Origin: Sphaerochaetaceae bacterium
GTDB lineage: Bacteria > Spirochaetota > Spirochaetia > Sphaerochaetales > Sphaerochaetaceae
Assembly: GCA_028532765.1 (NCBI GenBank)
Contig: JAQQAR010000091.1
Location: forward strand, 1 to 64,000
Length of the DNA: 64,000 nucleotides
Direction of reading: 5' to 3'
The notes under the pieces are model-generated. The model was given only the letters and a program-made list of their open reading frames with translations. It did no database searches and was not told the DNA's origin. Below, in pieces: positions 6,488 to 15,687 of this stretch. The position numbers and the translations under genes were made by a program. How positions within the stretch are numbered: the stretch's first letter is position 1; every line of letters starts with the position of its first letter.

Positions 6488-9250
6488 TTACTTTGCGGGG
6501 TAGTTCTTCGAGAGGAACTCGATGAATACATCGCTGAGCAAGGAACCCTCGGAGAGGACCTTACCAAACATGGTATAGCCATCACCACCAGCGGCCATGA
6601 AGTCGTTGGTTGCGACCTTATAGGTTGCATTCTTATCAATCGCCTTACCGTTGAGAAGAACTCTCAGGATACGACTACCAGGCTTACCATAGCGGTTGTA
6701 AACAACTTGAAGGTCGGTCTGGGAGAATGCACCATTGGTCTCAGGCAGTTTGCTGTAACCATGCTCAAGTGCAGCATAGACATCAGCTCCGGTTACCTCA
6801 ACAACAGTGATGATGTTGGTGAACGGCAGGACATTAATCACTTCACCGATCGTTACCTCACCAGCGTCGATGGATGCGCGGATACCACCACCATTGGTAA
6901 TGGTGAAGTCGGCACCACTCTCAGCAGTCATTGCCCTGGTGATCAACCTGGAAAGGTTGGTCGGCTTGGTACGAACATTTGCACGTTCGCCATCAAGCTT
7001 CTCAGGTACAGTTGCAATAACTGTGTTGAGCTTAGCATCAAGCTTTGCGGTCATATAACCGAGGTACTCATCAACTTCAGCATCGTTTGGTACTTCTGCA
7101 ATACCATACATCTTAGCAAGATCAGAATCCTTGGCATTCCATACATCTGCAGCAGAAATCATCATCGGATAGACAGCGGTTACTTCGTCGTTCTTGACAT
7201 GAAGCTGGACCAAGCCCAGATTTTCCATGTACTCACCGGCGGAGACAATCATCGTGTCACCAATCTTCATTCCCTGCTTCAGCAAGGTGTGGCTGTGACC
7301 GTCAACAAACAGGTCAATACCCTTGATATTGCTTACGATCTTATCAGTGGTCAAGCCACTTGCACCATCTGGATCCATTCCGATGTGACCAAGTACGATG
7401 ATGTAATCAACATACTGCTTAGCCATATCGATTGCCTGCTGGCCAATCTCGAAGATCTCTTCGTTGGTGAAATATACGCCTTCGACATTCTTCGGATGGG
7501 TCTTGGTAGCAGTGTCAGGAGTGGTCAAGCCGACAACGCCAACAGTAAAGTCGTTGAAATTGTAGACCTGGTAAGGCTGGAACAGCATATAGCCATTCTC
7601 ATCCAATACGTTTGCACTCAAGACCTTGATGTCAGTGTAGTTCTCAGCAATCTCAGCTGCTTCAAGAAGGCGATCTACACCATAGTTGAAGTCGTGGTTG
7701 CCGGGTGCTACTGCATCATAGCCAAGCATATCAAGCAAGACACCAACGGTCTCACCTTCGAACATATTGACAACATTGGTTCCATGAGTCACATCACCTG
7801 CGTCAAGTACCAGAATATTATCGGTAATACCGCGTCCAACCTTCAACATGGTAGCAAGCTTTGAATAGCCAACATTGTCTTCACTGGAAAATACACGACC
7901 GTGTACATCGTTAGTGTGGACAACAAAGAGATCAAACTCTTTTGCGCCATCAGCGTTTTTCACGATCTCGAATACTCCAAGTGGGTACTCAACTGGCTCT
8001 GGTTCCTCAGCTACCGGTGCTGGTGCAGGTGCGGGGGCTGGAGCTTCTTCCTTCACCTCAGGTGCTGGTGCAGGTGCCTCTGCCTTTGCAGGGACCTCTG
8101 CCTTCACCATCGGCTTCGGGGTTGCGCCAATCATCGAGACAATGGCTGGATCCTCAGGTACGCTTACCTGCAGGGTGTAGCCCATTGCTCTTGCAAACGG
8201 CTCATAAGCCTTGGCAATTGCACTCTTGGCAGGGTCAAGCACATCGGCTGCGGGAAGAATCATCGGTACAACGCTCTTCACCTTTCCGTTTGCTACACTC
8301 ACCTGCACGCCACCAACGCTCTTCAGCATCTCGTCTGCACGTACAATCAGGGTTCCGTTCACGGTCTTGGCCATTGCAGATCCATTGCCGTCGACGATCA
8401 GGTCGATGCCGTCAATGTTCTGGGCTACCATCTCACTGGTGATATCGCCCTTGCTGCCAAGGTCGCTGAGCACCACGATGTAGTCAACATAATCCTGGGC
8501 CATGTCCACAGCATACTGTGCATTGTCCAGAATCAGGTCACTGGTGAAGCTCACTCCCTGGATCGGTTTCGGGGCAACAAGCCCTACCACGCCGACCTTG
8601 AAGCCGTTGTAGTTGTACACCTGATATGGCTGGGCAACGAGGTACCCGTTCGCATCCAGTGCATTCGCACTCAACGGAAGGGCCTTCTTCGTCCCGGCTA
8701 TACCGGTAGCCAGCTGCACTGCCTGTGGGGTGTAGGCATCGTAGCCAAGCTCATCAACCACCTCGGCGGCCAGCATCGCAGCCTCAGCTGGTACCTCGCC
8801 GACATTGCCGCTGTTCAGCAGCAACCAGTTGTCGGTAAGTGCACGGCCAGCTTTCAGAGCAGTGGACAGTCTTGCAAGACCAAGTCCGCCGTTCTCGCTG
8901 TAAATGTTACCGTTCAGGTCGTTGGTATGTACAATAATCAGATCGAATACCTTCGCTCCGCTATCACTCTTTACGATCTCCTGCACACCATAGGGATACA
9001 CCAATTCTTTGGGTTCCTCAGCTACCGGTGCTGGTGCAGGTGCGGGTGGAGCCGGCTCTGGCATTGGCTCTGGTTCTGGCACCTCTACGAGCTCAGGAGC
9101 GGGTTCAATAGGGGTTACCGGCTCTGGAGCGGGTTCAACAGGAGCTGGGGGGATTGGTTCTACCTTTGCAGTGCTCTTACAGCCAACAAGGGAAAAAGCC
9201 AACAAAGCTACCAGCATTGCTGTCATAATTGTTCTTGAAAGACGTTTCAC
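6488..9250 (-). CDS. Lipoprotein with two tandem 5'-nucleotidase/metallophosphatase domains, the first degenerate
   Basis: 920 aa. The start is GTG 9250, because GAGGAGG lies 6 nt upstream; an in-frame ATG overlaps that site. A signal peptide ends in LVGC (Cys24), so it is probably lipid-anchored outside the inner membrane. A Pro/Glu linker leads to domain 1 (about 100-360), a second Pro/Ala linker, then domain 2 (about 435-690) and a C-terminal 5'-nucleotidase domain with NGGGIRAS and NVLPFTN. Domain 2 has all metallophosphatase motifs: HTNDVHG (445), DAGDV (483), GNHDF (about 517), GHIG (about 621), DGHSHT (about 650). Domain 1 has HTNDLNG, NSGNV, PQAVQL, LSDLG and DGNGSA at matching places, so most metal ligands are gone. 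It probably hydrolyses extracellular nucleotides or related phosphoesters. Confidence 0.93.
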   Translation of the reverse strand: MKRLSRTIMTAMLVALLAFSLVGCKSTAKVEPIPPAPVEPAPEPVTPIEPAPELVEVPEPEPMPEPAPPAPAPAPVAEEPKELVYPYGVQEIVKSDSGAKVFDLIIVHTNDLNGNIYSENGGLGLARLSTALKAGRALTDNWLLLNSGNVGEVPAEAAMLAAEVVDELGYDAYTPQAVQLATGIAGTKKALPLSANALDANGYLVAQPYQVYNYNGFKVGVVGLVAPKPIQGVSFTSDLILDNAQYAVDMAQDYVDYIVVLSDLGSKGDITSEMVAQNIDGIDLIVDGNGSAMAKTVNGTLIVRADEMLKSVGGVQVSVANGKVKSVVPMILPAADVLDPAKSAIAKAYEPFARAMGYTLQVSVPEDPAIVSMIGATPKPMVKAEVPAKAEAPAPAPEVKEEAPAPAPAPAPVAEEPEPVEYPLGVFEIVKNADGAKEFDLFVVHTNDVHGRVFSSEDNVGYSKLATMLKVGRGITDNILVLDAGDVTHGTNVVNMFEGETVGVLLDMLGYDAVAPGNHDFNYGVDRLLEAAEIAENYTDIKVLSANVLDENGYMLFQPYQVYNFNDFTVGVVGLTTPDTATKTHPKNVEGVYFTNEEIFEIGQQAIDMAKQYVDYIIVLGHIGMDPDGASGLTTDKIVSNIKGIDLFVDGHSHTLLKQGMKIGDTMIVSAGEYMENLGLVQLHVKNDEVTAVYPMMISAADVWNAKDSDLAKMYGIAEVPNDAEVDEYLGYMTAKLDAKLNTVIATVPEKLDGERANVRTKPTNLSRLITRAMTAESGADFTITNGGGIRASIDAGEVTIGEVINVLPFTNIITVVEVTGADVYAALEHGYSKLPETNGAFSQTDLQVVYNRYGKPGSRILRVLLNGKAIDKNATYKVATNDFMAAGGDGYTMFGKVLSEGSLLSDVFIEFLSKNYPAK

Positions 9251-9375
9251 GTGTTTCCTCCTCATGACGTTCTCATGTGTCGTTGTATACGTACTCATCA
9301 ACACTATAACACACACTACTTGAAACGGATACATTAAAAATGCGGGAAAAATAGTGATTTTCCGGAAGATTTATC

Positions 9376-9411
9376 AAAAAAAGGAGCCTGCGATACTTTA
9401 AATCACAGGCT
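9376..9411 (-). terminator. Terminator of the 56-aa protein gene
   Basis: Minus strand: AGCCTG stem (9411-9406), 15-nt loop, CAGGCT (9390-9385), then CCTTTTTTTG. It lies 28 nt after the stop codon of the small gene. Confidence 0.7.
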
Positions 9412-9439
9412 AACGGCTATTTTTCTTGATACAAGTTCC

Positions 9440-9610
9440 TTACATCAAATCTTTGGGCTTACGAGCAGTATTACCTGATTTCTCGCAATATGCCACATGA
9501 CGCAGTTTTCCATTCTCGAAAACTGCTTTCATCTTGATAGCACCACCCCAGCGACTGGTCATTGCCTTAGCACCTTCGCGGCGTGCGTTCTTGGATACGT
9601 TACCTGCCAT
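9440..9610 (-). CDS. Small basic protein, 56 aa, unknown function
   Basis: A complete short gene with strong context: GGAGG 9 nt before the ATG at 9610, a good promoter upstream (9685-9657) and a terminator downstream. The product starts MAGNVSKNARREGAK, contains WGGAIKMKAVF and ends KPKDLM. It is rich in Lys and Arg, with one Cys (residue 42), no signal peptide and no membrane segment. Size and charge suggest nucleic-acid or ribosome association; this is a guess. I do not recognise the family. Confidence 0.8.
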   Translation of the reverse strand: MAGNVSKNARREGAKAMTSRWGGAIKMKAVFENGKLRHVAYCEKSGNTARKPKDLM

Positions 9611-9656
9611 ATACCTATTCCTCCATACAAATGCTTAATTTCTTAATTTTTTCACT

Positions 9657-9685
9657 ATCATAACGATTATCACGTTACAAGTCAA
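9657..9685 (-). promoter_or_regulatory. Promoter of the 56-aa protein gene
   Basis: Minus strand: -35 TTGACT (9685-9680), 17-bp spacer, -10 TATGAT (9662-9657). Both boxes match consensus at five of six positions, suggesting strong expression. Confidence 0.75.
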
Positions 9686-9713
9686 ATGTCTACCTTACCA
9701 GTGTATCCAGTTG

Positions 9714-9742
9714 TTGCAACTTTTACAATCGCTCAATAGAAT
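9714..9742 (+). promoter_or_regulatory. Promoter of yidD, predicted leaderless
   Basis: -35 TTGCAA (9714-9719), 17-bp spacer, -10 TAGAAT (9737-9742). The ATG of yidD is 6 nt further on and has no Shine-Dalgarno, so transcription would start at or next to the start codon. Confidence 0.6.
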
Positions 9743-9748
9743 GTTCTC

Positions 9749-10036
9749 ATGAAAAAAATCCTCTGGCTGCTACGACAGATATTTCTCATCCCAGTGTACC
9801 TCTACAAGGGAATTTTATCACCATTTTTTGGAGGAGGGAGCTGTCTCTACCACCCTACTTGTTCCTCTTATATGGTAAATTCAGTTACAAAGCACGGCAT
9901 TTTCAAAGGCTTTATCATGGGATTTGCCAGAATCATCCGATGCAGTCGTTGGTTTTATGGGGGGGAAGACCCAGTTCCTGACACTTGGTCATGGAAAGCT
10001 ATAAAGGATGGTTTTACCCTCTTCCGTAAACGTTGA
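9749..10036 (+). CDS. yidD: Membrane protein insertion efficiency factor YidD
   Basis: 95 aa with the YidD (DUF37) pattern: an N-terminal amphipathic or membrane-associated segment IFLIPVYLYKGILSP, the conserved CLYHPTCSSY (about 32-41), then HGIFKGFIMGFARIIRC and a DPVPD motif near 76-80. YidD aids membrane insertion together with YidC. It usually sits in the rpmH-rnpA-yidD-yidC cluster, so its isolation here is notable. There is no Shine-Dalgarno; a promoter ends 6 nt before the ATG. It abuts the convergent udk gene with no spacer. Confidence 0.93.
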   Translation: MKKILWLLRQIFLIPVYLYKGILSPFFGGGSCLYHPTCSSYMVNSVTKHGIFKGFIMGFARIIRCSRWFYGGEDPVPDTWSWKAIKDGFTLFRKR

Positions 10037-10648
10037 TCAGCCAGCAAGTTCCTTTACAAATGGAATAAGTACCGACAGAGCATTCTCATTGTACCCACCC
10101 TCAGGTATGATCAAGTCAGCGAAAGCCTTGGTTGGTTCGATGAAATTGAAATGGCCCGGCCTCACAACCTCCAGATACTGAGTACATACACTCTCGACGG
10201 TCCTTCCACGCTCTGCAATATCACGTTTCAGCCTTCTAATGAAGCGAATATCATCTGGGGTGTCTACATATAGTTTTAAATCCAACAAATCCCGAATGTT
10301 GCTGTCATGCAGAATCATCAGCCCCTCAATAATCACCAGACTTTTTGGTGCAACAGATACCGTCTCGTCCTTTCTTCGGTGATGGACGAAATCATACTGG
10401 GGCATCTCTATAGCCTTGCCCTCCTTGAGCATCTTCAGATGTTCATGAAGCAGTTCCATGTCAAAGGCATCAGGATGATCAAAATTGAAAGCAGTAATAT
10501 TGGAGTTACTGATAAAAGTGGCAGAGCGATAGTAGTTGTCCTGGGGAATAAACACAAAATCTGTGCAAACTTCACTGATCTTCTTAACAATCGTGGATTT
10601 TCCAGAACCAGACCCACCGGTAATCCCAATAATTTTCACTTCTTTCAT
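10037..10648 (-). CDS. udk: Uridine kinase
   Basis: 203 aa, the length of bacterial Udk. P-loop GGSGSGKST at 11-19, FIPQDNYYR near 34, NFDHPDAFD near 54 (nucleoside-binding region), HRRKDET near 90 and RFIRRLKRDIAERGR near 135 all fit the uridine/cytidine kinase family (PRK-like fold). It phosphorylates uridine and cytidine in pyrimidine salvage. GAAGGGAG lies 8 nt before the ATG. The gene is followed directly by convergent yidD. Confidence 0.93.
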   Translation of the reverse strand: MKEVKIIGITGGSGSGKSTIVKKISEVCTDFVFIPQDNYYRSATFISNSNITAFNFDHPDAFDMELLHEHLKMLKEGKAIEMPQYDFVHHRRKDETVSVAPKSLVIIEGLMILHDSNIRDLLDLKLYVDTPDDIRFIRRLKRDIAERGRTVESVCTQYLEVVRPGHFNFIEPTKAFADLIIPEGGYNENALSVLIPFVKELAG

Positions 10649-10729
10649 TCGAAGCTCCCTTCAGCCGATTTTCACTCTTTCTACTATAGCTGCACCTAGG
10701 ATTGCAAGTGGGTGCAAGTACTATCGCAC

Positions 10730-11764
10730 CTATTTCACACCAAAGGAGAATACGGTCGTATGTCTATAAGGTCTCTCTTTACTGAAAATACATGAAGGAA
10801 ACGATTCATGGTTTGGGCCATCGGGATAGTATTGGGTTTCAAAACAGACACCACCATGCTTGGGATAGGCAACCCCACCCTTACCGATATCCTTTCCTTC
10901 GAGAAAGTTCCCACTATACATCTGTACAGCTGGCATGGTCGTCTTGATTTTCATGGTTCGTCCTGAAACAGGTTCATGAATCCATGCAAATTCAACCGGT
11001 TTGGTAGTCGGGGTCTGTTCAAGAATAAAGCAATGATCATATCCACCAGCTTCTTCCATATCTTTCCCCAATGGTTTCCCCTTGGTAAAATCAAAAGCCG
11101 TACCTTTCACCGGAAGAATGTTCCCAGTAGGAACCAGTTGATCATTAATCTCGAGGTATCGATCACAGGCGAGCTTCACCTCATGAGCGGTAATTTCCCC
11201 GCTGCCAGCACCCCGCAAATTGAAATAACTGTGATTGGTCAGATTGATCGGTGTAGCCTGCGAAGCTGTTGCTTCATACTCAATACGCAGCTCTCCATTT
11301 TTAGTAAGCACATAGGAGACTGTACAATTCACATTACCAGGGAATCCGCCCTCCCCATCGGGACTGAACAGACTCAGCACAACCCCAGGATTCCCATCCC
11401 ATTCAAAGGTCTCAACGTGCCAATTTCTCCAACCCCAATTGCTCTTTCCACTATGGAGGGAGTTCTCCCCTTCATTCGTTTCTAGGGTGTACTGTTTACC
11501 GTCCAAGGAAAACGTACCCTTTGCTATACGATTGGCAAATCGTCCAACAACTTGCCCAAAGTAGGTAGTAGATGTCAAGTTGTCCAATGGATTCTCAAAT
11601 CCCAGTACAATATCCCTAACCTTCTGATCCCGATCCGGGGTCTTCAATGTCTTGAGATTCGCCCCCAAACTGAGAATTTCAGCGGAGTATGGTCCACTGG
11701 AAAGCGTTATCAGATAAATGGGTTGCCCATCATTGGTTTGGGCGACAACTTGTTTGGTCAACAT
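10730..11764 (-). CDS. galM: Aldose 1-epimerase (mutarotase)
   Basis: 344 aa. Family signs are GRFANRIAKGTFSLDG near 76, NSLHSGKSNWGWRNW near 105, NLTNHSYFNLRG (catalytic His) near 175-186 and FETQYYPDGPNHESFP near the C-terminus (catalytic Glu region). It converts alpha- and beta-anomers of aldoses. Start set at 11764, after AGGGAG, rather than the upstream ATG at 11797. It lies 84 nt downstream of lepA but has its own promoter. It could act with the galE of this window. Confidence 0.92.
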   Translation of the reverse strand: MLTKQVVAQTNDGQPIYLITLSSGPYSAEILSLGANLKTLKTPDRDQKVRDIVLGFENPLDNLTSTTYFGQVVGRFANRIAKGTFSLDGKQYTLETNEGENSLHSGKSNWGWRNWHVETFEWDGNPGVVLSLFSPDGEGGFPGNVNCTVSYVLTKNGELRIEYEATASQATPINLTNHSYFNLRGAGSGEITAHEVKLACDRYLEINDQLVPTGNILPVKGTAFDFTKGKPLGKDMEEAGGYDHCFILEQTPTTKPVEFAWIHEPVSGRTMKIKTTMPAVQMYSGNFLEGKDIGKGGVAYPKHGGVCFETQYYPDGPNHESFPSCIFSKERPYRHTTVFSFGVK

Positions 11765-11799
11765 ACTACACTCCCTTGAAGTAATCCTTTCTTGCAACG

Positions 11800-11828
11800 A
11801 GTATACACCCAGCCACCAATGAGAACAA
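11800..11828 (-). promoter_or_regulatory. Promoter of galM
   Basis: Minus strand: -35 TTGTTC (11828-11823), 17-bp spacer, -10 TATACT (11805-11800), in the gap between lepA and galM. Confidence 0.5.
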
Positions 11829-11848
11829 CAAAGAATTGACTGAATACA

Positions 11849-13666
11849 TTACTTGGAGCTGTCATCACTCTTTAAAACAGCGAGGAATGCACTCTGGGGT
11901 ATCTCAACATTCCCAACCATTTTCATGCGTTTCTTACCCTCTTTCTGTTTCTCGAGCAACTTGCGTTTTCTGCTGATATCACCACCATAACATTTGGCTG
12001 TAACATCCTTTCGGAAGGCGGTGATGGTCTCTCTGCTCACAATTGTCCCACCGACAGCTGCTTGGATGGCTATCTTGTACTGCTGGCGGGGAATCTCTCC
12101 CCTCAACCGCTCACAGACCTGCTTTCCTCGCAATTGACTGCTTCCCCGAAAAACGAGTTGGCTCAGCGCATCAACAGGCTCTCCATTGACGAGGATATCC
12201 ATTCTCACTAAATCGGTTCGCTTATAACCAATCAATTGGTAGTCGAATGAAGCGTATCCACGACTCACAGATTTCATTCGGTCATAGAACTCAAAGAGCA
12301 CCTCACTCAAGGGCATCTCGTACATCAGCTCAACGCGTTTCTCATCAAGGTAATTCATTCCCACCTGAACCCCGCGTTTCTCCATGCAGAGCGTTATCAG
12401 CGGTCCTACGAATTGGCTGGGTGTGATGATATTGGCTTGGATGAAGGGCTCCTCCGAATATTCAACCCGCATCGGATCTGGATATTCAAGGGGGTTGTCA
12501 ATATTGACAACATCTCCGTTCTTCATATGCACAATGTACTTAACCGAAGGACTGGTAAATACGATTGACAATCCAAATTCGCGCTCTATACGCTCCTGGA
12601 TGACCTCAAGATGCAGCATTCCCAAGAACCCACACCTGAATCCAAAACCCAAAGCAGCTGAACTGTCCTTCTCATAGATCAAGGAAGCATCGTTGAGTTT
12701 GAGCCTTTCAATGGCGCTCACCAACTCTTCATAGTCATTGGTATCAACCGGGTAGATTGAACTGAAAACCACTGGCTTCACATCCTTGAATCCAGGAAGA
12801 GGTTTCTTTGCAGCATTCTTGACCGTGGTGATAGTATCGCCAACCCTGACATCGCTGATAGTCTTTACACCGGTAATCACGTACCCGACGTCCCCTGCAT
12901 GCAACGCATCTGTCTTCACCAGACCAAGCTGGAAGAAACCGACTTCCTCAACCTTATAGGGCGTATCGGTATGCATAAAGCGAACTTCTGAGCCAGCCTC
13001 CAGGGTTCCATCGAAAACACGACAGTGAACAATGACTCCACGATAAGCATCGTAATGTGAGTCAAAAATCAGGGCCTGGAGAGGGAGAGAGTCTTTTCCT
13101 TCTGGAGGGGGAATCTGATTGACGATTGCCTCAAAAAGCTCATCCACTCCTACACCGGTTTTTGCACTCACCAAAACAGTCTCTTCTGATTCCAAACCCA
13201 AGTCATGGTCAATCTGATGCAAGCAAGCATCAATATCGGCAGAAGGTAAATCGATCTTGTTGATAACTGGAATGATGGTGAGGTTATGTTCCATGGCCAT
13301 ATACAAGTTTGCCAAGGTCTGTGCTTCGACACCTTGGGAGGCATCAACAATCAGCAAGGCACCCTCACATGAGCTGATGGCACGGCTTACCTCATAGGAG
13401 AAATCAACATGTCCCGGAGTATCAACAAGATTCAGCTCATACGTTTTACCATCGGCTGCCGTGTAGGGAATGGTTACCGCTTGGCTCTTGATGGTGATCC
13501 CGCGCTCTCTCTCAATATCCATATTGTCGAGCATCTGGTCCTGCGCAGGACCACGAGACACATAGAGCTTTGCTTTTTCAATAAAGCGGTCGGCAAGAGT
13601 AGACTTGCCGTGGTCTATATGCGCAATGATGCAAAAATTTCGTGTCAGTGTAATATCAGCTGGCAT
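11849..13666 (-). CDS. lepA: Elongation factor 4 (LepA)
   Basis: 605 aa, typical for LepA. GTPase motifs: AHIDHGKST (15-23), the G2 region RERGITIK, DTPGHVDF (about 81-88), NKIDLPSAD (about 135). The C-terminal half has the LepA-specific YASFDYQ and the KMVGNVEIPQSAFLAVL ending, with the RKRKLLEKQKEGKKRMK lysine-rich segment. It is a ribosome-bound translational GTPase that remodels stalled or pre-translocation ribosomes. It is preceded 8 nt upstream by ftsH in the same operon; AAGGAATAGT precedes the ATG. Confidence 0.97.
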   Translation of the reverse strand: MPADITLTRNFCIIAHIDHGKSTLADRFIEKAKLYVSRGPAQDQMLDNMDIERERGITIKSQAVTIPYTAADGKTYELNLVDTPGHVDFSYEVSRAISSCEGALLIVDASQGVEAQTLANLYMAMEHNLTIIPVINKIDLPSADIDACLHQIDHDLGLESEETVLVSAKTGVGVDELFEAIVNQIPPPEGKDSLPLQALIFDSHYDAYRGVIVHCRVFDGTLEAGSEVRFMHTDTPYKVEEVGFFQLGLVKTDALHAGDVGYVITGVKTISDVRVGDTITTVKNAAKKPLPGFKDVKPVVFSSIYPVDTNDYEELVSAIERLKLNDASLIYEKDSSAALGFGFRCGFLGMLHLEVIQERIEREFGLSIVFTSPSVKYIVHMKNGDVVNIDNPLEYPDPMRVEYSEEPFIQANIITPSQFVGPLITLCMEKRGVQVGMNYLDEKRVELMYEMPLSEVLFEFYDRMKSVSRGYASFDYQLIGYKRTDLVRMDILVNGEPVDALSQLVFRGSSQLRGKQVCERLRGEIPRQQYKIAIQAAVGGTIVSRETITAFRKDVTAKCYGGDISRKRKLLEKQKEGKKRMKMVGNVEIPQSAFLAVLKSDDSSK

Positions 13667-13674
13667 ACTATTCC

Positions 13675-15687
13675 TTATTCTTTTGTAGCTTCTTCTTGCG
13701 TACCAGGTGACTCTTCCTGTCGAGAGGCATCATCAGCCTTCTCTTGCTCAGATGATTCTCCCTGGAAATCGTTGAGAGCTTCGAAACCCAGAAGGATTCT
13801 GATCTGTGCATCATCCAGGGTCTCTTTCTCAATCAGTTCGACGGTGAGGGTATCCAATTGGTCCCGATGGGTAGAGAGAACCTTACGCGTCTCTTCCATT
13901 GCCTTGTCAAGGATCTTGTGGATTTCAGCATCAATTCTCTTAGCCGTCTCTTCACTGTAATCCTTGTGCTGAGTAATCTCACGGCCCAGGAACAACGGTT
14001 CAGACTCATCGGCAAGGTTGACGAATCCCAATCCACTCATACCCCACTCAGTTACCATCCTGCGGGCAAGGTCGGTTGCTTGCTTGATGTCATTGCTGGT
14101 ACCGGTTGTGGTTTCCCCATACACCAGCTCCTCTGCAACATAGCCTCCCATGCAGACCTTTATCCAGTCATTCAACATGGACTGGGTCTTGGTATAGGGA
14201 TCTCGTTCAGGAAGGCTGACGGTAAGACCAAGTGCACGCCCATGAGGGATGATGGTTACCTTGTGCAACGGATCGAGATGCTCAAGGTAGTAGTGAAGCA
14301 AGGCATGTCCTGCTTCATGGTAGGCGGTTGCTCTCTTCTCCTCATCAGTCATTGCACGACTCTTTCTTGCAACACCGAGAAGGATCTTGTCCCGTGCCTC
14401 TTCCATCTCACTCATGCCAACTGTGCTCTTGTTCTTCCGAGCAGCAAACAGGGCAGCCTCATTGATCAGGTTTGCCAAATCGGCTCCACTGGTACCAGCT
14501 GAACCACGGGCAAGACGCTTAAGATCAACATCCTTTTCCAGTTTGATTTTCCTACAGTGAATCCTGAGAATTTCTTCGCGTTCCTTAATATCTGGTAGAT
14601 CGACTACAACCTGACGGTCAAAACGACCAGGACGAAGCAAGGCAGGGTCCAATACATCGGGGCGGTTAGTGGCTGCCATCACGATAACTCCTGTGGTGGT
14701 ACCAAATCCATCCATCTCCACAAGAATCTGGTTCAATGTCTGTTCTCGCTCATCATTGCCCCCACCGAGACCACCTCCACGAGTACGACCAACGGCATCA
14801 AGTTCATCAATGAACAGAATACAGGGAGAATGCTTACGGGCTTGTTCAAATAAGTCACGCACACGGGCAGCACCCATACCTACAAACATCTCAACAAAGT
14901 CAGATCCACTGGTATGAAAGAAGGAAACACCACTCTCACCGGCAACTGCTTTAGCAAGCAATGTCTTACCGGTTCCTGGAGGGCCTACCAGCAGAACACC
15001 ACGGGGAATCTTTGCCCCAACCTTGGTAAAGTGGTCAGGATGCTTGAGAAATGAAACCACCTCCTCCAATTCATACTTTGCTTCTATCTGACCAGCTACA
15101 TCCTTGAATGTAGTCTTCGTGTCAGTCTCCATGTATTCTTTTGCCTTGCTCTTGCCAAGCGTTGACATCATCTTTCCGTTCAGCCCACTGGACTGACGAT
15201 ACAGCATGATGGTAAATCCGATGAAGATAATCCAGGGAAGTAGCTGCAACAGCACTTGCAGGAAAGAAATTTCCTGTACAGAACCTGTCACCGAGACACC
15301 CTGCTGTTTCAGTGATTCGAGCAACGTCTCATCAAAATAAGGTATCCTGGTCTGCGCTCTAAGTCCATTTTTCAATGCAAACCGAATCAGGGATTGTTCC
15401 TTGATCTCGACCTGCGTTACCTGGCCAGAATCAACATAAGAGATGAAAGTGGTGTACGGTACTGACTGTTCAGCACCTGCGGCACTATCAAAAAACATGT
15501 AGGCAAACAGGATTGCCAAGGTGGCAAACACTATCAGGGCAAACCGGTTTTTCGGATTATTCGGGGTCATGAAAGGTGGCTTTTTGTCATTCTTGGGAGG
15601 ACCTTGCCAATACTGGTTGGGATCCTGGTTGTCCGACTGTTTGTCCGGTCCGTTCTCTTGGCTATCTTTTCTCAATTTCACTGTCAT
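13675..15687 (-). CDS. ftsH: ATP-dependent zinc metalloprotease FtsH
   Basis: 670 aa. A long charged cytoplasmic leader (1-47) comes first, then a membrane segment (about 48-66), an extracytoplasmic domain, a second membrane segment (about 146-162), the AAA+ domain (Walker A GPPGTGKT 235-242, Walker B FIDELD 292-297) and the zinc-protease motif HEAGH (457-461). It degrades misassembled membrane proteins and some regulators. The 45-residue Asn/Gln/Lys-rich leader is longer than in most FtsH. The start overlaps the stop of tilS by 4 nt. Confidence 0.97.
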   Translation of the reverse strand: MTVKLRKDSQENGPDKQSDNQDPNQYWQGPPKNDKKPPFMTPNNPKNRFALIVFATLAILFAYMFFDSAAGAEQSVPYTTFISYVDSGQVTQVEIKEQSLIRFALKNGLRAQTRIPYFDETLLESLKQQGVSVTGSVQEISFLQVLLQLLPWIIFIGFTIMLYRQSSGLNGKMMSTLGKSKAKEYMETDTKTTFKDVAGQIEAKYELEEVVSFLKHPDHFTKVGAKIPRGVLLVGPPGTGKTLLAKAVAGESGVSFFHTSGSDFVEMFVGMGAARVRDLFEQARKHSPCILFIDELDAVGRTRGGGLGGGNDEREQTLNQILVEMDGFGTTTGVIVMAATNRPDVLDPALLRPGRFDRQVVVDLPDIKEREEILRIHCRKIKLEKDVDLKRLARGSAGTSGADLANLINEAALFAARKNKSTVGMSEMEEARDKILLGVARKSRAMTDEEKRATAYHEAGHALLHYYLEHLDPLHKVTIIPHGRALGLTVSLPERDPYTKTQSMLNDWIKVCMGGYVAEELVYGETTTGTSNDIKQATDLARRMVTEWGMSGLGFVNLADESEPLFLGREITQHKDYSEETAKRIDAEIHKILDKAMEETRKVLSTHRDQLDTLTVELIEKETLDDAQIRILLGFEALNDFQGESSEQEKADDASRQEESPGTQEEATKE

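Noticed and set aside
7901-9238. 445-codon plus-strand open frame opposite the nucleotidase gene
   Set aside because: Antisense shadow caused by biased codon use of the true gene; the product is Cys/His/Trp-rich without any family pattern. The same holds for 6707-7864.
13858-14502. 214-codon plus-strand open frame inside ftsH
   Set aside because: Opposite strand of a highly conserved coding region; no signals of its own.
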